Below, piece by piece: positions 35,288 to 44,945 of a DNA stretch of 64,000 nt; the stretch's first letter is position 1; the number at the start of each line of letters is the position of its first letter. Below the pieces are notes generated by a model. That model searched no databases, had not been told where the DNA came from, and saw only the letters and a program-made list of their open reading frames with translations. Made by a program: the position numbers and the translations under genes. The DNA lies in NCBI RefSeq assembly GCF_000003815.2, contig NC_049993.1, positions 18,344,978-18,408,977 of the forward strand. The letters are read 5' to 3'. Source of the stretch: Branchiostoma floridae. Taxonomy: Eukaryota > Chordata > Leptocardii > Amphioxiformes > Branchiostomatidae.

Positions 35288-38200
35288 CGTGCGTGTGTGC
35301 GTGTGTGTATGTGTGAGATAATCAGACTATTTCATGGAGATATGAGGTTTTCGAACTCTTGTTGGTTTACCGTCAGGAAGCCGACATGTCCAGATCCACG
35401 GCTCATTGTACGTAGTTGGAGACGCAATCCCTGAAGGATCATGCACATCCGCGTCAGGAGATTCACTCATCAGGTGGCCACCACTTTGGGACCTAGACAA
35501 CAGAAATATAAAACCACCAATCGGAAGTTTATCTTTTTATTTTATTCTATTCTATTCTATTCTATTCTATTCTATTCTATTCTAGTCTAGTCTATTCTAG
35601 TCTATTCTAGTCTAGTCTATTCTACTTCATTCTATTCTATTCCATTCTTTAGTCTGTTTTCATTCATTCATATAAGTTATTTTATTATTCATTTATTTAA
35701 TCTTATTTTATTCTAAATTCATATTATCTTATTTGATCTTATTCTATTCTAATTCATTTTTTTATATTTCGTTGACTTTATCACATAGAGGAAGGGACGG
35801 CGAAACAGGTGTATAGTCACCTTACAAATAGGTCGATTTCCATGTGTAAGAACAGGGGAGATGGCTTAACACGTTTGGTAACTAGCTAGTAGATCTTGGA
35901 ACAGTTGAGGTACTGACCCAAAACCGTAACAGCTTGAAGCACTGTATATACTCAAGATTCTTAAAGAAATAATTAACTAACAAGTCACCTGTGTCAAATA
36001 CGAACGTACCTTTTTGAGCCCCCGATGATCAGAAGACGGGGTTTCGATTGTTCTATCTCAATCCATGTCGATACTGTTGCCGTGGTGACGTCATTGTTTT
36101 CACCATACGTCACAGAGACGAACAGCACCAACAGGTACTTTCCAGTGAGCGTGTTGCGCGGAATGGTGAAAGAGGCGTCGTTCATAACGATAGCGTTGTA
36201 TCTACAGTAGCAAAAAAGCGAAACGTTAAACATCTGATACATGTAAGATTAAGAAAAAATGTAACAATGTGCCTTCCGCCGTATGCAGGAAAGGCTGACT
36301 CTGACGAAGGAAATACTAGTCTGGATCTCTCTATCTTCATGACTACCTTGCCCCCCAACGACCTGGAGGTCAAGAGACTAGGTCGGCAGGTAACAAAGCA
36401 TCTTCAAATAAAGGAACGCGCCAAAACGATCATAGTGGTAAGGGAATTAAATAAAGGGAACACGAAAAAAATCAAGGAATCAAGTACACGCGGAAAGGAC
36501 TAAACAAGGCCACGGAAGAGACACATTTGCCCTTTAGCGCGATGACCATGACACGAAAACCTGAAAGAAAGGAAGCAACTCTGCGACAGCAAAGCAACAG
36601 TACAGCAACTAATTAAAAGTAAAGTTGCTTACGTACGGTTTCCTCACTCACTGTACGAGGCACGCGCGTCGTCCGTACTGGTTCGTACGGGGACGGAGGA
36701 GGGGCGAATCCGCAGCCCGATGGCAGAGAAATTTCTATATGCACGTAGAGTTCTACGACGTGCCTGTGTGCTCCCAAATCCGCTGGATTCCGTACGATTT
36801 TGTACGGAGGCAGTACTTACCACTTAAGCTATACGGGGCACAGGCGTCGCCCGTACTGGCTCGTAAGGGGGGGGGGTGGCTGAAGGCTCAATAATTATTA
36901 TCATCAGCATGCATATATTAGGCTCAAGCATGCGTATATATCTTTTTTCGTGCCTTGAGCCGCCGCTTATGCGGTTCATGAGAACAGTAGAGTCCTCCGT
37001 TATCGCTTCGCGAACCCTCCATTGGTAGGTGACGTTGTGGTACTCGTGGCAATCCAGGTCAGTGATGCTGGAAAAACAGAAAGTGGGTTCAAGGAAACTT
37101 GTGACAAAGTTAATGTGCGCTCCCACCGCACTTGTGCCAAGCTTGCGTCACTGTGGTGTTCGTTCACTGCGTCACTGTTTTGTTATTTTCTCCGTTTTTT
37201 TTAAATAATTTAGATATTGCCAAATGCGAACAAGTATGACTTAGAAGACGCCAAAATGCACCAAAAAAAAAAAAAATAGTTCTTTATCTCTAAAATTCGT
37301 TGAGTATCTTTCGAACCCCGCAGTGACGCAAGCTTGACACAAGTGCAGTGGGAGCGCACCTTTACTAATTCGTCAGCATATATGTTGGGTACAGAAAGCT
37401 GAGCCGGTATCCAAGTATGTGGAAAGAGGCCACTTTAACACTCAATACATTGGAATTTGTCGAGGGAGGCCGGTTCCATCTTCAGTAACTTACTTATCTC
37501 AAAAAGTGATTTATCACTTAGGCCCTGGTCACATAAATCGTACGAATGTACGGACGAAAACACGTACGGCGGGTTCTGACCTATAGCTTAAGCTAAGGGC
37601 ACAACCCGCCGTACGTGCAATTTGTTCGTACGTTTTTGGGGAGGCCACGTATTTCTGAAAACGTTTAGGCTGTTACTGGGCAGGCGCGTCGCCCGTACTG
37701 GCGCGTACGGGGGGCGAATCCGCAGCCCGATGGCACACAACGATTTGCCTGCACGTAACGTTCTACGGCGTGTCTGCGTGTTGCATAATACGTCGGATTC
37801 CCTACGAGTTTGTACGGAGGCGGTACTTACCACTCACGGATCCCAAAGGATTGCTCACGTTTTGGCACACAGACAGCACGTATTTGCACGTGCGGCGGGT
37901 TGTGCCCTTAGCTTAAAGTATAAGAGTATAGACTTACCGTCCATGAATGGAGAACTCCCCAGCTCGTAACAGCTGTAGCGGCTTTTCGTAAGGTCGGCTC
38001 ACGGCGTCCAGAAAAACCGTGGGGAAACATGGAGAATCCGGACCGTCCTCAGGTTCTGTTGGAAATGTGGACCAGAAAAATGGTTAGCACTAAGGCACGA
38101 GTAACGGACTCATTTACCGTCGGTCGTATTTAATATTTATCATGCGTGCAATGAGGAAATAATACCCATAATAAGTAATACTACATTTGTTGCTTAATAA

Positions 38201-41200
38201 ACGTTTTTTTATGAGTTGGTGTGGCAAAATTGATGGAGCGTGTTTGGCTCGGAATTGAGAGGTCCTGAGTTGTGCCCTTGGGAAATGACCTTCACACGAC
38301 TTTCCCTAATACCCCCTTTCCACTTGGACGGCGCTCTCGCCGCGCTCTCTCTGCGACCTCGTTTCTGACAGATCGCTCAACGAATTCTATAGAAAAGAAA
38401 CGAATTTTTTACACCTTTTGTGTTTTGTTGTCTACTCAGTCACACTTTTACGTTTTGTATGATATACCCAGTGTGAAAGTGAAGGTACACATATCCNNNN
38501 NNNNNNNNNNNNNNNNNNNNNNNNNNNNNNNNNNNNNNNNNNNNNNNNNNNNNNNNNNNNNNNNNNNNNNNNNNNNNNNNNNNNNNNNNNNNNNNNGGCC
38601 GGCGGGTAGCCGACCTCTAAATAAGGTGGTGGACTGCCCTGATGGGAAGGGGGAACTCTGCCATTTCTTCGTTGGCATCAGGGTCATGCCTCCTCGTAAT
38701 TTAGAGCTCGCTGACAACTCGGCCGAGCTAAATTCTTGATTTGTAAAGGGGGCTTAATGATATAATAGCCATGCCTGTGAAACACTGAAAATGCATGCTT
38801 CGTTGAATAATGAAAGATTTTTTACACTCACCCATCTCAAACTCACAAGCAAAGTAGGCCAGGTCCGTACAAGAGGCAACATACCAATCATACATATAAG
38901 GCCCATAAGTTACGCTATCAAAGCGCACGCACATCTTGGTAAGGTCGTCTATTGGCTCATCTGTATGCGTGGTCTCCCAACTTTAAGAAAATTAACGAAG
39001 AGATTGTTACAGCAATATAGACAGACAGTCCATGAAAAGTACTCCAAAAACACCAATTGAAAAGGGAAAAGTCATTATCTTTACTGGAATCATCTTGCGG
39101 TTTATTCAGAAGTTTTTAATTGTACGAACAGAATGAATATTAGGAAGGTGCTAGAGAAACAATAATATCCTCAAACAGTTTCATCGAATTTTCCCCAAAG
39201 CAGAATTGTTTACTACTAAATATAAAGGAAATACTTCTCTATCGTGTTCCTGAGACAATGTCTCAACACAATTGACATCACAGCAGAACGGTAGAGTGAA
39301 TGGTAGGGGTGGGTACCGTGCAGAAAAATTTAGGTACAGGTCCGGTCGAGGTTCTGGGGATCAAGTACTGGTCCGATCCGGACCTGAACCTGTACCTGAT
39401 TGTCTGTGAAAACTTGTGAATGGACGATACTAATCAAAGCAATGGTTTATTTCGCTACAAAGGAATGTGTTTAGCATAACCCTTCCAATGGCTTTTTAAT
39501 TCCCGTCGTCATCATGTAAACACGACTAATTTAGACCACATGTCACTGTAGAAACTTTATAAAAAATGAGTATGATCATTTTCTACTTCGCTCTTGCTGT
39601 TTCCTCGGCCAGTAAGCCCCAAAACACGTGAACGACGTCTGCCGGTATAATCTGTTTATTTTCTAATCGGTCCAAAATCTGGTCCACTGATTTCAATGAT
39701 CCAACAAGAAAAAACGGTTTTGGAGTGTTTGGATCAACGCCCAGTGTTCGAGACTCCTCATATGCTCCGACGCTGTGCTCTTCGAAAAAAACCCCACGAA
39801 TTTTGTCACTTCACTCAGGTGAAAATGGATACCTAGCATCAGGCAGGGATGTCTACAGGTGTGGACATTTAATGGACTCCAAAGTTTAAGGAGAGAAACG
39901 CACAAGTATTTTAACAAAGAACAAACCATACATACTATCGAAAAAAAAAAACAAATTCTCGGTTTCTCCATACCATTCGTATAGTCGATCAATCTGTCCG
40001 GATAATTCTGCAGTACCAACTAGTTTTTTTTTTCATTCATTTCTTATTCTAACATATAAGTACATAACATGATGGCGACATACTCAAGCTCAACACGCTT
40101 ATTTTCTTGTCGTCATCAGAAACAAACTGAGAGTACAAACGAAATCGGAACAATTACAGACAAGCAAAGCATATAACAAAGGTAATGGAGAGTAAAACCA
40201 TATAACGTACCAACTGGGTTTGTTACGCCATTTAAAGATTTACTGGTTAATATACAGCACAAACAAATAAAAAAACAGCTATGTTGCTTACTCCTCGTAA
40301 GTGGACAAAACGTCCGTTCCATCCACACCGTGCCTCCAAATGGCAGCTCCCCCGCGGTCTCTTTCTACGTCCACCCAAGCGGGAATCAAACTATGCCATA
40401 TATCCTCTGGACAACCCCACGCACGCTTATGAGAGACAAGAACAGAGTTTTTCTTAGATCAATGTTTGTTGCAAAAATTGCAATACGCACGTGCCACTAA
40501 GTGTAGTGTATACAACAGTGGTAGGCATTGTAGCGTACATACAAACGGTCCAACCCCGCACTATAAAACCACCCAATAAATTCGGCTAACGTAAACTACT
40601 AGAGCTCAGTCTTCTGTTCACTGTGGTGGAGTTCACATCGGGGAAGAATGGCTGAGACCGCTGACCAACACAAATTTATTTTCATTTCAATTTTGATATT
40701 AGGATACTACATAAGGTATTGAAGTATGATTACACATAAAGCTTCACCTAACCCAGAAAATAAAGCAATGAAAATGCTGGCTTGTCTTACTTTTAGACAT
40801 GATTGACAGTTACATGTACAGTCTACATAGCCCCTGTTGGTACATTTACAAATAGACACCACATTATTAGCCATTTTAGACACATAAAATATCAGAGCAA
40901 ATTCAGTTATAAGGAAGATTTTCAAGTTGCAATTATGTGTTGTAGATACAAAAAGACACTTTGATACAAAGTTGGCAAAGCAGAGTTGAAAGTTTCAATT
41001 TGAACACAAGGTTGGTTTCCCAATATTTGAAAGTCGCTGTTTTTAGGACCTCGATTATGTAACTTTGTTACAACTATCTGGATCATTCTGCAGGGTTTGA
41101 TAGTGTTTCCTTGAAAACCAGTAGAGAAAAATATTTGAATTTTTTACCAGTATTTTATGCTAATCTGTCCCTGCCTTTGTTTACAGCGTGTAGACAGTCT

Positions 41201-42805
41201 GGGATGTTTATTAGTTTATGTATTTATAGGGGTCAATTCACCACTCTAGCTGCTGGGATGGTCACAGTAGGAAGTACTTCCTTTAGCGCTTTGCCCAGGG
41301 CACACCTACATGGTATTTAAAGCAAAGCCGTATTCGGAAGTGCCTTTTTTTAGAATAAAACAACAACAACAAGCAAACATAAATCATTACAATTCTGCCA
41401 ATATTTGCTTATTCTTGACAGCAAATCAGCTGAATAGGGCCGATCGCTTGGAAATAAAGAAGAGAAATTGATTTAGCGCATCTATATTCAATTTTCTATC
41501 TGGTCAAGAGGACATTGGCGCGAATGGGAGTGTAAGGTAATGTATGGAATGTATTTAGACTAGATGTGTCAATTGGGCCAATAGAATAATGTGCATTGTG
41601 TCTTCATCTTCTTCCGTACAGCAGGGTCCTCGCCAGTTCAGTTTTGAACATACCCAACCCGCATATCCTATGCAAGCATCTTGGGGTTACATAAATTATC
41701 GCTGTCAGCTGCTGGAAGTACCAAAACGACATGCAGGCAATCAAAACTGACACTCATATTCATGTTCATATAGACACTATTAAGGGGGCTTTACAAATCA
41801 AGAATTTAGCTCGGCCGATAAGCGTATACACAGAGTAATGACATGGCAGGTTACCCAATCCATTATCTTCTGGTAGGCGTCGCTGTAACTCTCGTATCGC
41901 GAGGACGCCAGCCGACCCCCCAGGCCGGCACAGGTTGATGTAGCCTGGCTGTACGTCACCATGGTCTCGTCCACTATGACGTAGATTTTGTTCCCTACTT
42001 GCGCCTTGGGCTCGCAAGTGCCGAACTCTACAGAGACAAAAAACAGCTGTTTCTACATTGCATGACCAGTGACGTATGTATACGGTCGACATGTAATGAT
42101 ATAGGAGTAACTCTCGGAGTGAGGTAAGAAGCATAATGTTTTGTGGACTTTGTGAAGAAGAACAAGTCCGCAAACATTGAGTTCACACAAAATGATTCAA
42201 ACCCAATGGAAAATCGGTACACGTAGACAACAAGATATAAGAATACTTCCAAGAATAGTTTCATATCAAACGGTTGGTAAAACATAGGATATATTGAAGT
42301 TTTGTTTTAGACAACCAGTAATTTCTCAAAGCTGCTTACGGAACATCTCTGGTAGCCATTGAAACGTAAGCAGCTGCCGTAGAGTTGTGTAAAAGAAAAC
42401 ACCAATATCCAAGATATCTGAATATAACGCAACCGACTTCAAATTCACGTCGTAATACCCCTGTTACATTATCCACGATCTTCGGGCCTATCGATGGAAG
42501 ATCGGCCTTATCTAAGATCGACAGAGGTTTGCGCGTATTTTTCACATATAAACCGTCCATGTCACATATATGCCATACTTTGTACCTTGTACAATTGTTG
42601 TGCAATAAAGTTATAATTATAAGCGAGACTCGGACGATTGCCGTATAATTTTGATTTTCGCCAAATGTGACAGGGGTATAATATATATATATATATTTAT
42701 CATACTGCGTACAAATGGCTTACCTAAGTCCATCGACACACACGGAGTTATGGACAAGCTGTAGGCTGCCAACAGAACCAACAATGGAAGCAACGAAACC
42801 TCCAT
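15008..42805 (-). CDS. Polycystin-1-like receptor-channel, copy A (43 exons, about 2,315 aa)
   Basis: Predicted 11-helix cell-surface polycystin of the PKD1 family. Order from the N-terminus: signal peptide, C-type lectin domain (about residues 28-172), long REJ/GAIN-like ectodomain to about 1,155, GPS, helix 1, PLAT, helices 2-6, TOP (polycystin) domain, helices 7-11 with a pore loop, short Lys-rich tail ending DLDER. The 43 exons chain with compatible phases throughout; exon coordinates are given in the block entries. CTLD plus GPS plus PLAT plus a pore-bearing channel is most like PKD1L2 (human about 2,460 aa), but no galactose-binding (SUEL) lectin domain was seen, so orthology is unproven. 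It lies head to tail with paralogue copy B. Two problems: an in-frame TGA at the edge of the gap at 23633, and one unusual GC donor after exon 6. Polycystins of this group act in calcium-linked sensing at membranes or cilia; that role is family knowledge, not seen here. Confidence 0.93.
17541..17559. repeat. (TA)n tract
   Basis: About 18 bases of TA repeat lie immediately 3' of exon 39 of copy A, next to its splice donor. Confidence 0.9.
17568..20967 (-). CDS. Copy A exons 31-39: helices 2-6 and intracellular loops
   Basis: Exons 20754-20967, 20315-20411, 20040-20185, 19767-19845, 19330-19410, 18840-19027, 18531-18605, 18015-18242 and 17568-17709. Helix 2 (RVSCCLSIIMCTMLANIMFF) follows the PLAT domain, then helix 3 (AVVFPINAIIIWIF). 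A polar, poorly conserved loop in exons 33-34 follows. Helices 4 and 5 are in exon 36 (LVFVTTNTAAFFVMLY; FLTSFLSDLILLQPVKI). A charged linker lies in exon 37, and helix 6 in exon 38 (VAVYALFLAVVMLAAYG). Exon 39 opens the TOP domain (YWTWLEDAAVPVLYPD). All phases chain. Confidence 0.92.
20981..21035. repeat. (CAAT)n microsatellite beside a 3' splice site, copy A
   Basis: On the coding strand this is (GATT)n ending about 14 bases before the acceptor of exon 31. A similar tract sits at the same site in copy B (54694-54765). Confidence 0.95.
21162..22196 (-). CDS. Copy A exons 27-30: PLAT domain
   Basis: Exons 22095-22196, 21699-21877, 21407-21472 and 21162-21269. These encode the intracellular PLAT/LH2 beta-sandwich between helices 1 and 2, which binds lipids and proteins in the family. 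Visible hallmarks are YYLRVFTGPRANAGTTAK, GNMAGFVLCTETDPGWLTHV, VWHDNSG, WFLDRIIVDD, YFLCNRWLAFDEDD and IERVLPA. The order and spacing are standard for PKD1-family PLAT domains. Confidence 0.95.
22475..23811 (-). CDS. Copy A exons 23-26: GAIN end, GPS autocleavage motif, helix 1
   Basis: Exons 23634-23811 (meets the gap), 23238-23362, 22930-23075 and 22475-22717. Exons 25-26 give the GPS: CVFFN, W, GCE, then HLHCRCDHLTKFSG. The HL/T cleavage tripeptide is at 22664-22672 and the four cysteines are present, so autoproteolysis is plausible. Helix 1 follows (IGIMTCCVLFSFYIALCV). Exon 23 ends exactly at the gap; compared with copy B it lacks one base, and the frame reaches TGA at 23635-23637. This may be a contig-end error or a real lesion. 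Confidence 0.9.
23534..23633. other. Assembly gap (100 N) in copy A
   Basis: The gap begins in the intron between exons 23 and 24 and ends exactly at the predicted donor of exon 23. Confidence 0.98.
24202..38055 (-). CDS. Copy A exons 5-22: REJ-like and GAIN-like ectodomain
   Basis: Exons 37938-38055, 36954-37067, 36010-36201, 35371-35492, 34266-34503, 32938-33178, 32049-32211, 31589-31735, 30698-30816, 28991-29113, 27799-27975, 26980-27105, 26567-26678, 26294-26397, 25595-25708, 25230-25370, 24764-24844 and 24202-24417. The residues alternate beta-strand and Cys/Trp patterns typical of REJ modules of PKD1-family ectodomains (for example CHEYHNVTYQWRV, YYWSLKQSPDGF, GEYIIRLDIL, YKVFIFVKIIDQLG). 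Exons 15-17 are helical and lead into the GAIN-type region. Many N-x-S/T sequons occur. The REJ assignment is by pattern; domain borders are not sharp. Exon 6 ends at a GC donor (gcacga). Confidence 0.82.
28551..28608 (-). mobile_element. tRNA-like sequence (SINE head or pseudogene)
   Basis: Minus strand from 28608: gcgtggcgcaacgac resembles an A-box region, and gaggtcctggtttc resembles a decayed B-box. It lies in an intron of copy A beside a 10 bp minisatellite. No full cloverleaf was found. Confidence 0.4.
28605..28700. repeat. 10 bp GC-rich minisatellite (acctcacgcg)n
   Basis: About nine perfect tandem units of acctcacgcg lie in the intron between exons 14 and 15 of copy A. The tract's GC and CpG content contrasts with its AT-rich surroundings. 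Confidence 0.95.
29320..30010. repeat. Intronic region rich in short inverted gttctaa/ttagaac motifs
   Basis: Many copies of ttagaac, gttctaa, ttctaac, gaacatgttc-like and ttcaaac motifs occur in both orientations, with the palindrome tgtgatcacatgtgatcaca near 29537. The density resembles subterminal repeats of a non-autonomous DNA transposon, but I could not define its ends. It lies in the intron between exons 13 and 14. Confidence 0.4.
31190..31345. mobile_element. SINE-like dispersed repeat fragment
   Basis: The string gcccttgggaaaggctttcctcac, with tcaggtgaaaatg and gtacctag, recurs in variant form near 39805-39845, and a related version (ttcctcacttcacccaggtg, gggtacctgacttcg) near 43340-43390 and 44080-44120. 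It is intronic. The open frame 31006-31344 comes from this repeat. Confidence 0.55.
32263..32790. repeat. (TGAA)n expanding into a 16 bp minisatellite
   Basis: About 100 bases of (tgaa)n pass into many copies of tagctgaatgaatgac, including tagctgaaggaatgac variants that alternate in blocks. It lies in the intron between exons 10 and 11 of copy A. The same site in copy B has no such array. Confidence 0.95.
34015..34247. repeat. Direct repeat, about 28 bp, 206 bp apart
   Basis: gccgttggggatcgggcg at 34015 recurs as gccgttggggaccgggcg at 34221, each followed by a taggaggatg string, in an intron of copy A. Between them are gattggctgatag and gattggttgacag. The function is unknown. Confidence 0.6.
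35218..35314. repeat. (GT)n microsatellite
   Basis: Nearly pure GT repeat about 55 bases from exon 8 of copy A. The local open frames are artefacts. Confidence 0.95.
35543..35657. repeat. (TCTAT)n microsatellite, imperfect
   Basis: Pentanucleotide ttcta/tctat repeats with tctag variants lie in the intron between exons 7 and 8 of copy A, decaying to the right until about 35760. Confidence 0.95.
36636..36885. mobile_element. Partial copy of the cgtacg-rich MITE
   Basis: It shares cgcgtcgtccgtactgg, ggcgaatccgcagcccgatgg and ttgtacggaggc with the full element at 37588-37916, but lacks its outer ends. It lies in the intron between exons 6 and 7 of copy A. Confidence 0.7.
37112..37374. mobile_element. 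MITE with gtgcgctcccaccgcacttg ends
   Basis: The left end gtgcgctcccaccgcacttg is mirrored by the right end caagtgcagtgggagcgcac, with caagcttg strings inside both ends. It is about 260 bp in an intron of copy A. A second copy is at 46805-47056. Confidence 0.8.
37588..37916. mobile_element. cgtacg-rich MITE with TTAA edges
   Basis: Inverted ends start ttaagctaagggcacaaccc on the left and end gggttgtgcccttagcttaa on the right, about 30 bp of near-perfect match. TTAA at both edges would suit a piggyBac-type target. The open frames across it are not genes. A second copy in the opposite orientation lies at 58876-59217. Confidence 0.85.
38497..38596. other. Assembly gap (100 N) in an intron of copy A
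   Basis: It lies between exons 4 and 5; the splice phases on either side agree (phase 1 to phase 1). Confidence 0.98.
38715..38760. repeat. Transposon-end-like sequence, matched in reverse at 41780-41822
   Basis: The string gagctaaattcttgatttgt, followed by aaagggggcttaa, appears in reverse complement at 41780-41822 beside exon 2. The two look like opposite ends of one element family, 3 kb apart in inverted orientation. Confidence 0.55.
38832..42805 (-). CDS. Copy A exons 1-4: signal peptide and C-type lectin domain
   Basis: Exons 42724-42805, 41855-42027, 40292-40404 and 38832-38980. ATG at 42805 has a good context (A at -3, G at +4) and opens a signal peptide (MEVSLLPLLVLLAAYSLSI). The lectin fold follows: GNKIYVIVDE, ATSTCAGLGGRLASSRYESY, AWVDVERD, WRHGVDGT, WETTHTDEPID, MCVRF, YDWYVASCTDLAYFACEFE. 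The four conserved cysteines are placed as in C-type lectins. A WND calcium triplet is not seen and EPID stands where EPN is usual, so sugar binding is uncertain. An acceptor-like site at 42834 just 5' of the ATG suggests upstream non-coding exons. Confidence 0.9.
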
Positions 42806-42931
42806 TGTGCTCCTTCACTGCTCTGGTGTTTTCCTACAAATAAAACAGCAGGTGAGATAGTTCTGGCCGTCTGTTTGACGTCCTTGCGTCCTCGGCTCTT
42901 TGTTATTGAGAGAATTTCCATGGTGAATTTT

Positions 42932-44945
42932 GATTATTTGGACCTTTATTTATTCATGGGAAGCTAAAATCGGCCTGAAGGACGATTTTCATTGAGGACA
43001 TGAGGAAGGTGAGGGTCAGATGAAATATATCAGAGATACAGTCCTATTGAATCTATCAGCATATATCATTACTTACACATAGTATAAACAAAGGCTAAGG
43101 GTTCATAGTCCGTGTCCGTTCGGTTTTGGTCATTTCTTTGTACTTCAAGAGTCTCAGGAGGGAAGTTTGGATCATACGTGTGTCTAGGAGTAGGAGTAAC
43201 GTATACCATCATCAGCCAATCATAATGCTTATCGAATTGTGTCCTTGGAAGACCATAGCTTCCCACTGCGATGCCATTAGACAAATGTAAGACTGGCCTA
43301 CGTGTCGCACATCAAAGGTATAACACAACAATAGGAAGGCCTTCCTCACTTCACCCAGGTGTAAAAATGGGTACCTGACTTCGTTTGGGGAGGTAAAAGG
43401 ACTACCTTTACCTTCTGTCTGTACCGTGTATGTGGCACTGTTAAGATAAGTTTCAAACTTGAGTCCAGTGCCACATTGTCCTCGTCTGTCCAAAAGCAAA
43501 TAGTAAAAAACAATACGAAGCAAAAGCGCACCAACAAAACCAAGCTTCTTTGTCCGTAGTCGAGGACGTTGTCATGGAGTGTGGCGCCCATCATCAATAA
43601 CACCTGCCATAGAAGAGATGTCAATGCCCTGATGAGGGTTAAACAGATTTGATTGTTTGGACCTTTATTTATTCATGGGAATCTAAAATAAATCGGCCTG
43701 AAGGACGATTTTCATTGAGGTAATGAGGAAGGTGAGGGTCAGATGAAATATTACAGAGATACAGTCCTATTGAATCTATCAGCATATATCATTACATACA
43801 CATAGTATAAACAAAGGCTAAGGGTTCATAGTCCGTGTCCGCTCGGTTTTGGTCATTTCTTTGTACTTCAAGAGTCTCAGGAGGGAAGTTTGGATCATAC
43901 GTGTGTCTAGGAGTAAGAGTAACGTATACCATCATCAGCCAATCATAATGCTTATCGAATAGTCACCTGCCAAGGACGTGTCCTTGGAAGGTCATAGCTT
44001 ACCACTGCGATGCCATTAGACAAATGTAAGACTGGCCTACGTGTCGCACATCAAAGGTATAACACAACAATAGGAAGGCCTTCCTCACTTCACCCAGGTG
44101 TAAAAACGGGTACCTGACTTCGTTTGGGGAGGTAAAAGGACTACCTTTACCTTCTGTCTGTACTGTGTATGAGGCACTGTTAAGATAAGTTTCAAACTTG
44201 AGTCCAGTGCCACATTGTCCACGTCTGTCCAAAAGCAAATAGTAAAAAACAATACGACGCAAAAGCGCACCAACAAAACCAAGCTTCTTTGTCCGTAGTC
44301 GAGGACGTTGTCATGGAGTGTGGCGCCTATCATCAATAACACCTGCCATAGAAGAGATGTCAATGCCCTGATGAGGGTTAAACAGATTTGATTGTTTGGA
44401 CCTTTATTTATTCATGGGAATCTAAAATAAATCGGCCTGAAGGACGATTTTCATTGAGGTAATGAGGAAGGTGAGGGTCAGATGAAATATTACAGAGATA
44501 CAGTCCTATTGAATCTATTAACATATATCATTACTTACACATAGTATAAACAAAGGCTAAGGGTTCATAGTCCGTGTCCGCTCGGTTTTGGTCATTTCTT
44601 GATACTTCAATAGTCTCAGGAGGGAAGTTTGGATCATACGTGTGTCTAGGAGTAGGAGTAACGTATACCATCATCAGCCAACCATAATGCTTATCGAATT
44701 GTACCTGCCAAGGACGTGTCCTTGGAAGGTCATAGCTTACCACTGCGATGCCATTCGACAAAAGTAAGACTGGCCTACGTGTTCACATCAAAGGTATATA
44801 CAACAATAGGAAACAAAAGCGCACCGACAGAACCAAGCTTCTTTGTCCGCAAGCGAGGACGTTGTCATGGTGTGTGGTGCATATCATCAATAATACCTTC
44901 CCACCTGCCATAGAAGAGATGTCAATGACCCGATGAAGGTTTTTG
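42932..44945. repeat. Three tandem copies of an about 730 bp segment
   Basis: Units start with gattgtttggacctttattt-type sequence at 42932, 43651 and 44390; the third is truncated. Anchor agtataaaca occurs at 43081, 43804 and 44543. Each unit carries a SINE-like fragment (first two copies) and a minus-strand open stretch that reads TPTPRHTYDPNFPPET, with a following gtaagt donor in copies 1 and 3. The array stands immediately 5' of copy A. Confidence 0.9.
44531..44740 (-). other. Possible exon, repeated three times (unrecognised)
   Basis: In the third unit an acceptor-like catcgcag at about 44740 is followed by an open frame of about 67 residues (YVTPTPRHTYDPNFPPETIE and further) and a tgtgtaagt donor. 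Copy 1 (about 43075-43265) keeps the frame but lacks 15 bases. Copy 2 (about 43800-44010) has a shift that brings in a stop. No family was recognised. It could be an alternative first exon of copy A, a decayed gene, or chance. Confidence 0.3.

Noticed and set aside
37588-37969. Open frames across the cgtacg-rich segment
   Set aside because: They follow the MITE; similar frames appear in the copy at 58876-59217.
32938-38055. Galactose-binding (SUEL) lectin domain expected for PKD1L2
   Set aside because: No cysteine and aromatic pattern of that domain could be recognised in exons 5-10.
43212-43624. Open frames taken as a small secreted protein gene
   Set aside because: They run through a SINE-like fragment shared with 31190-31345 and vary between the repeat units.
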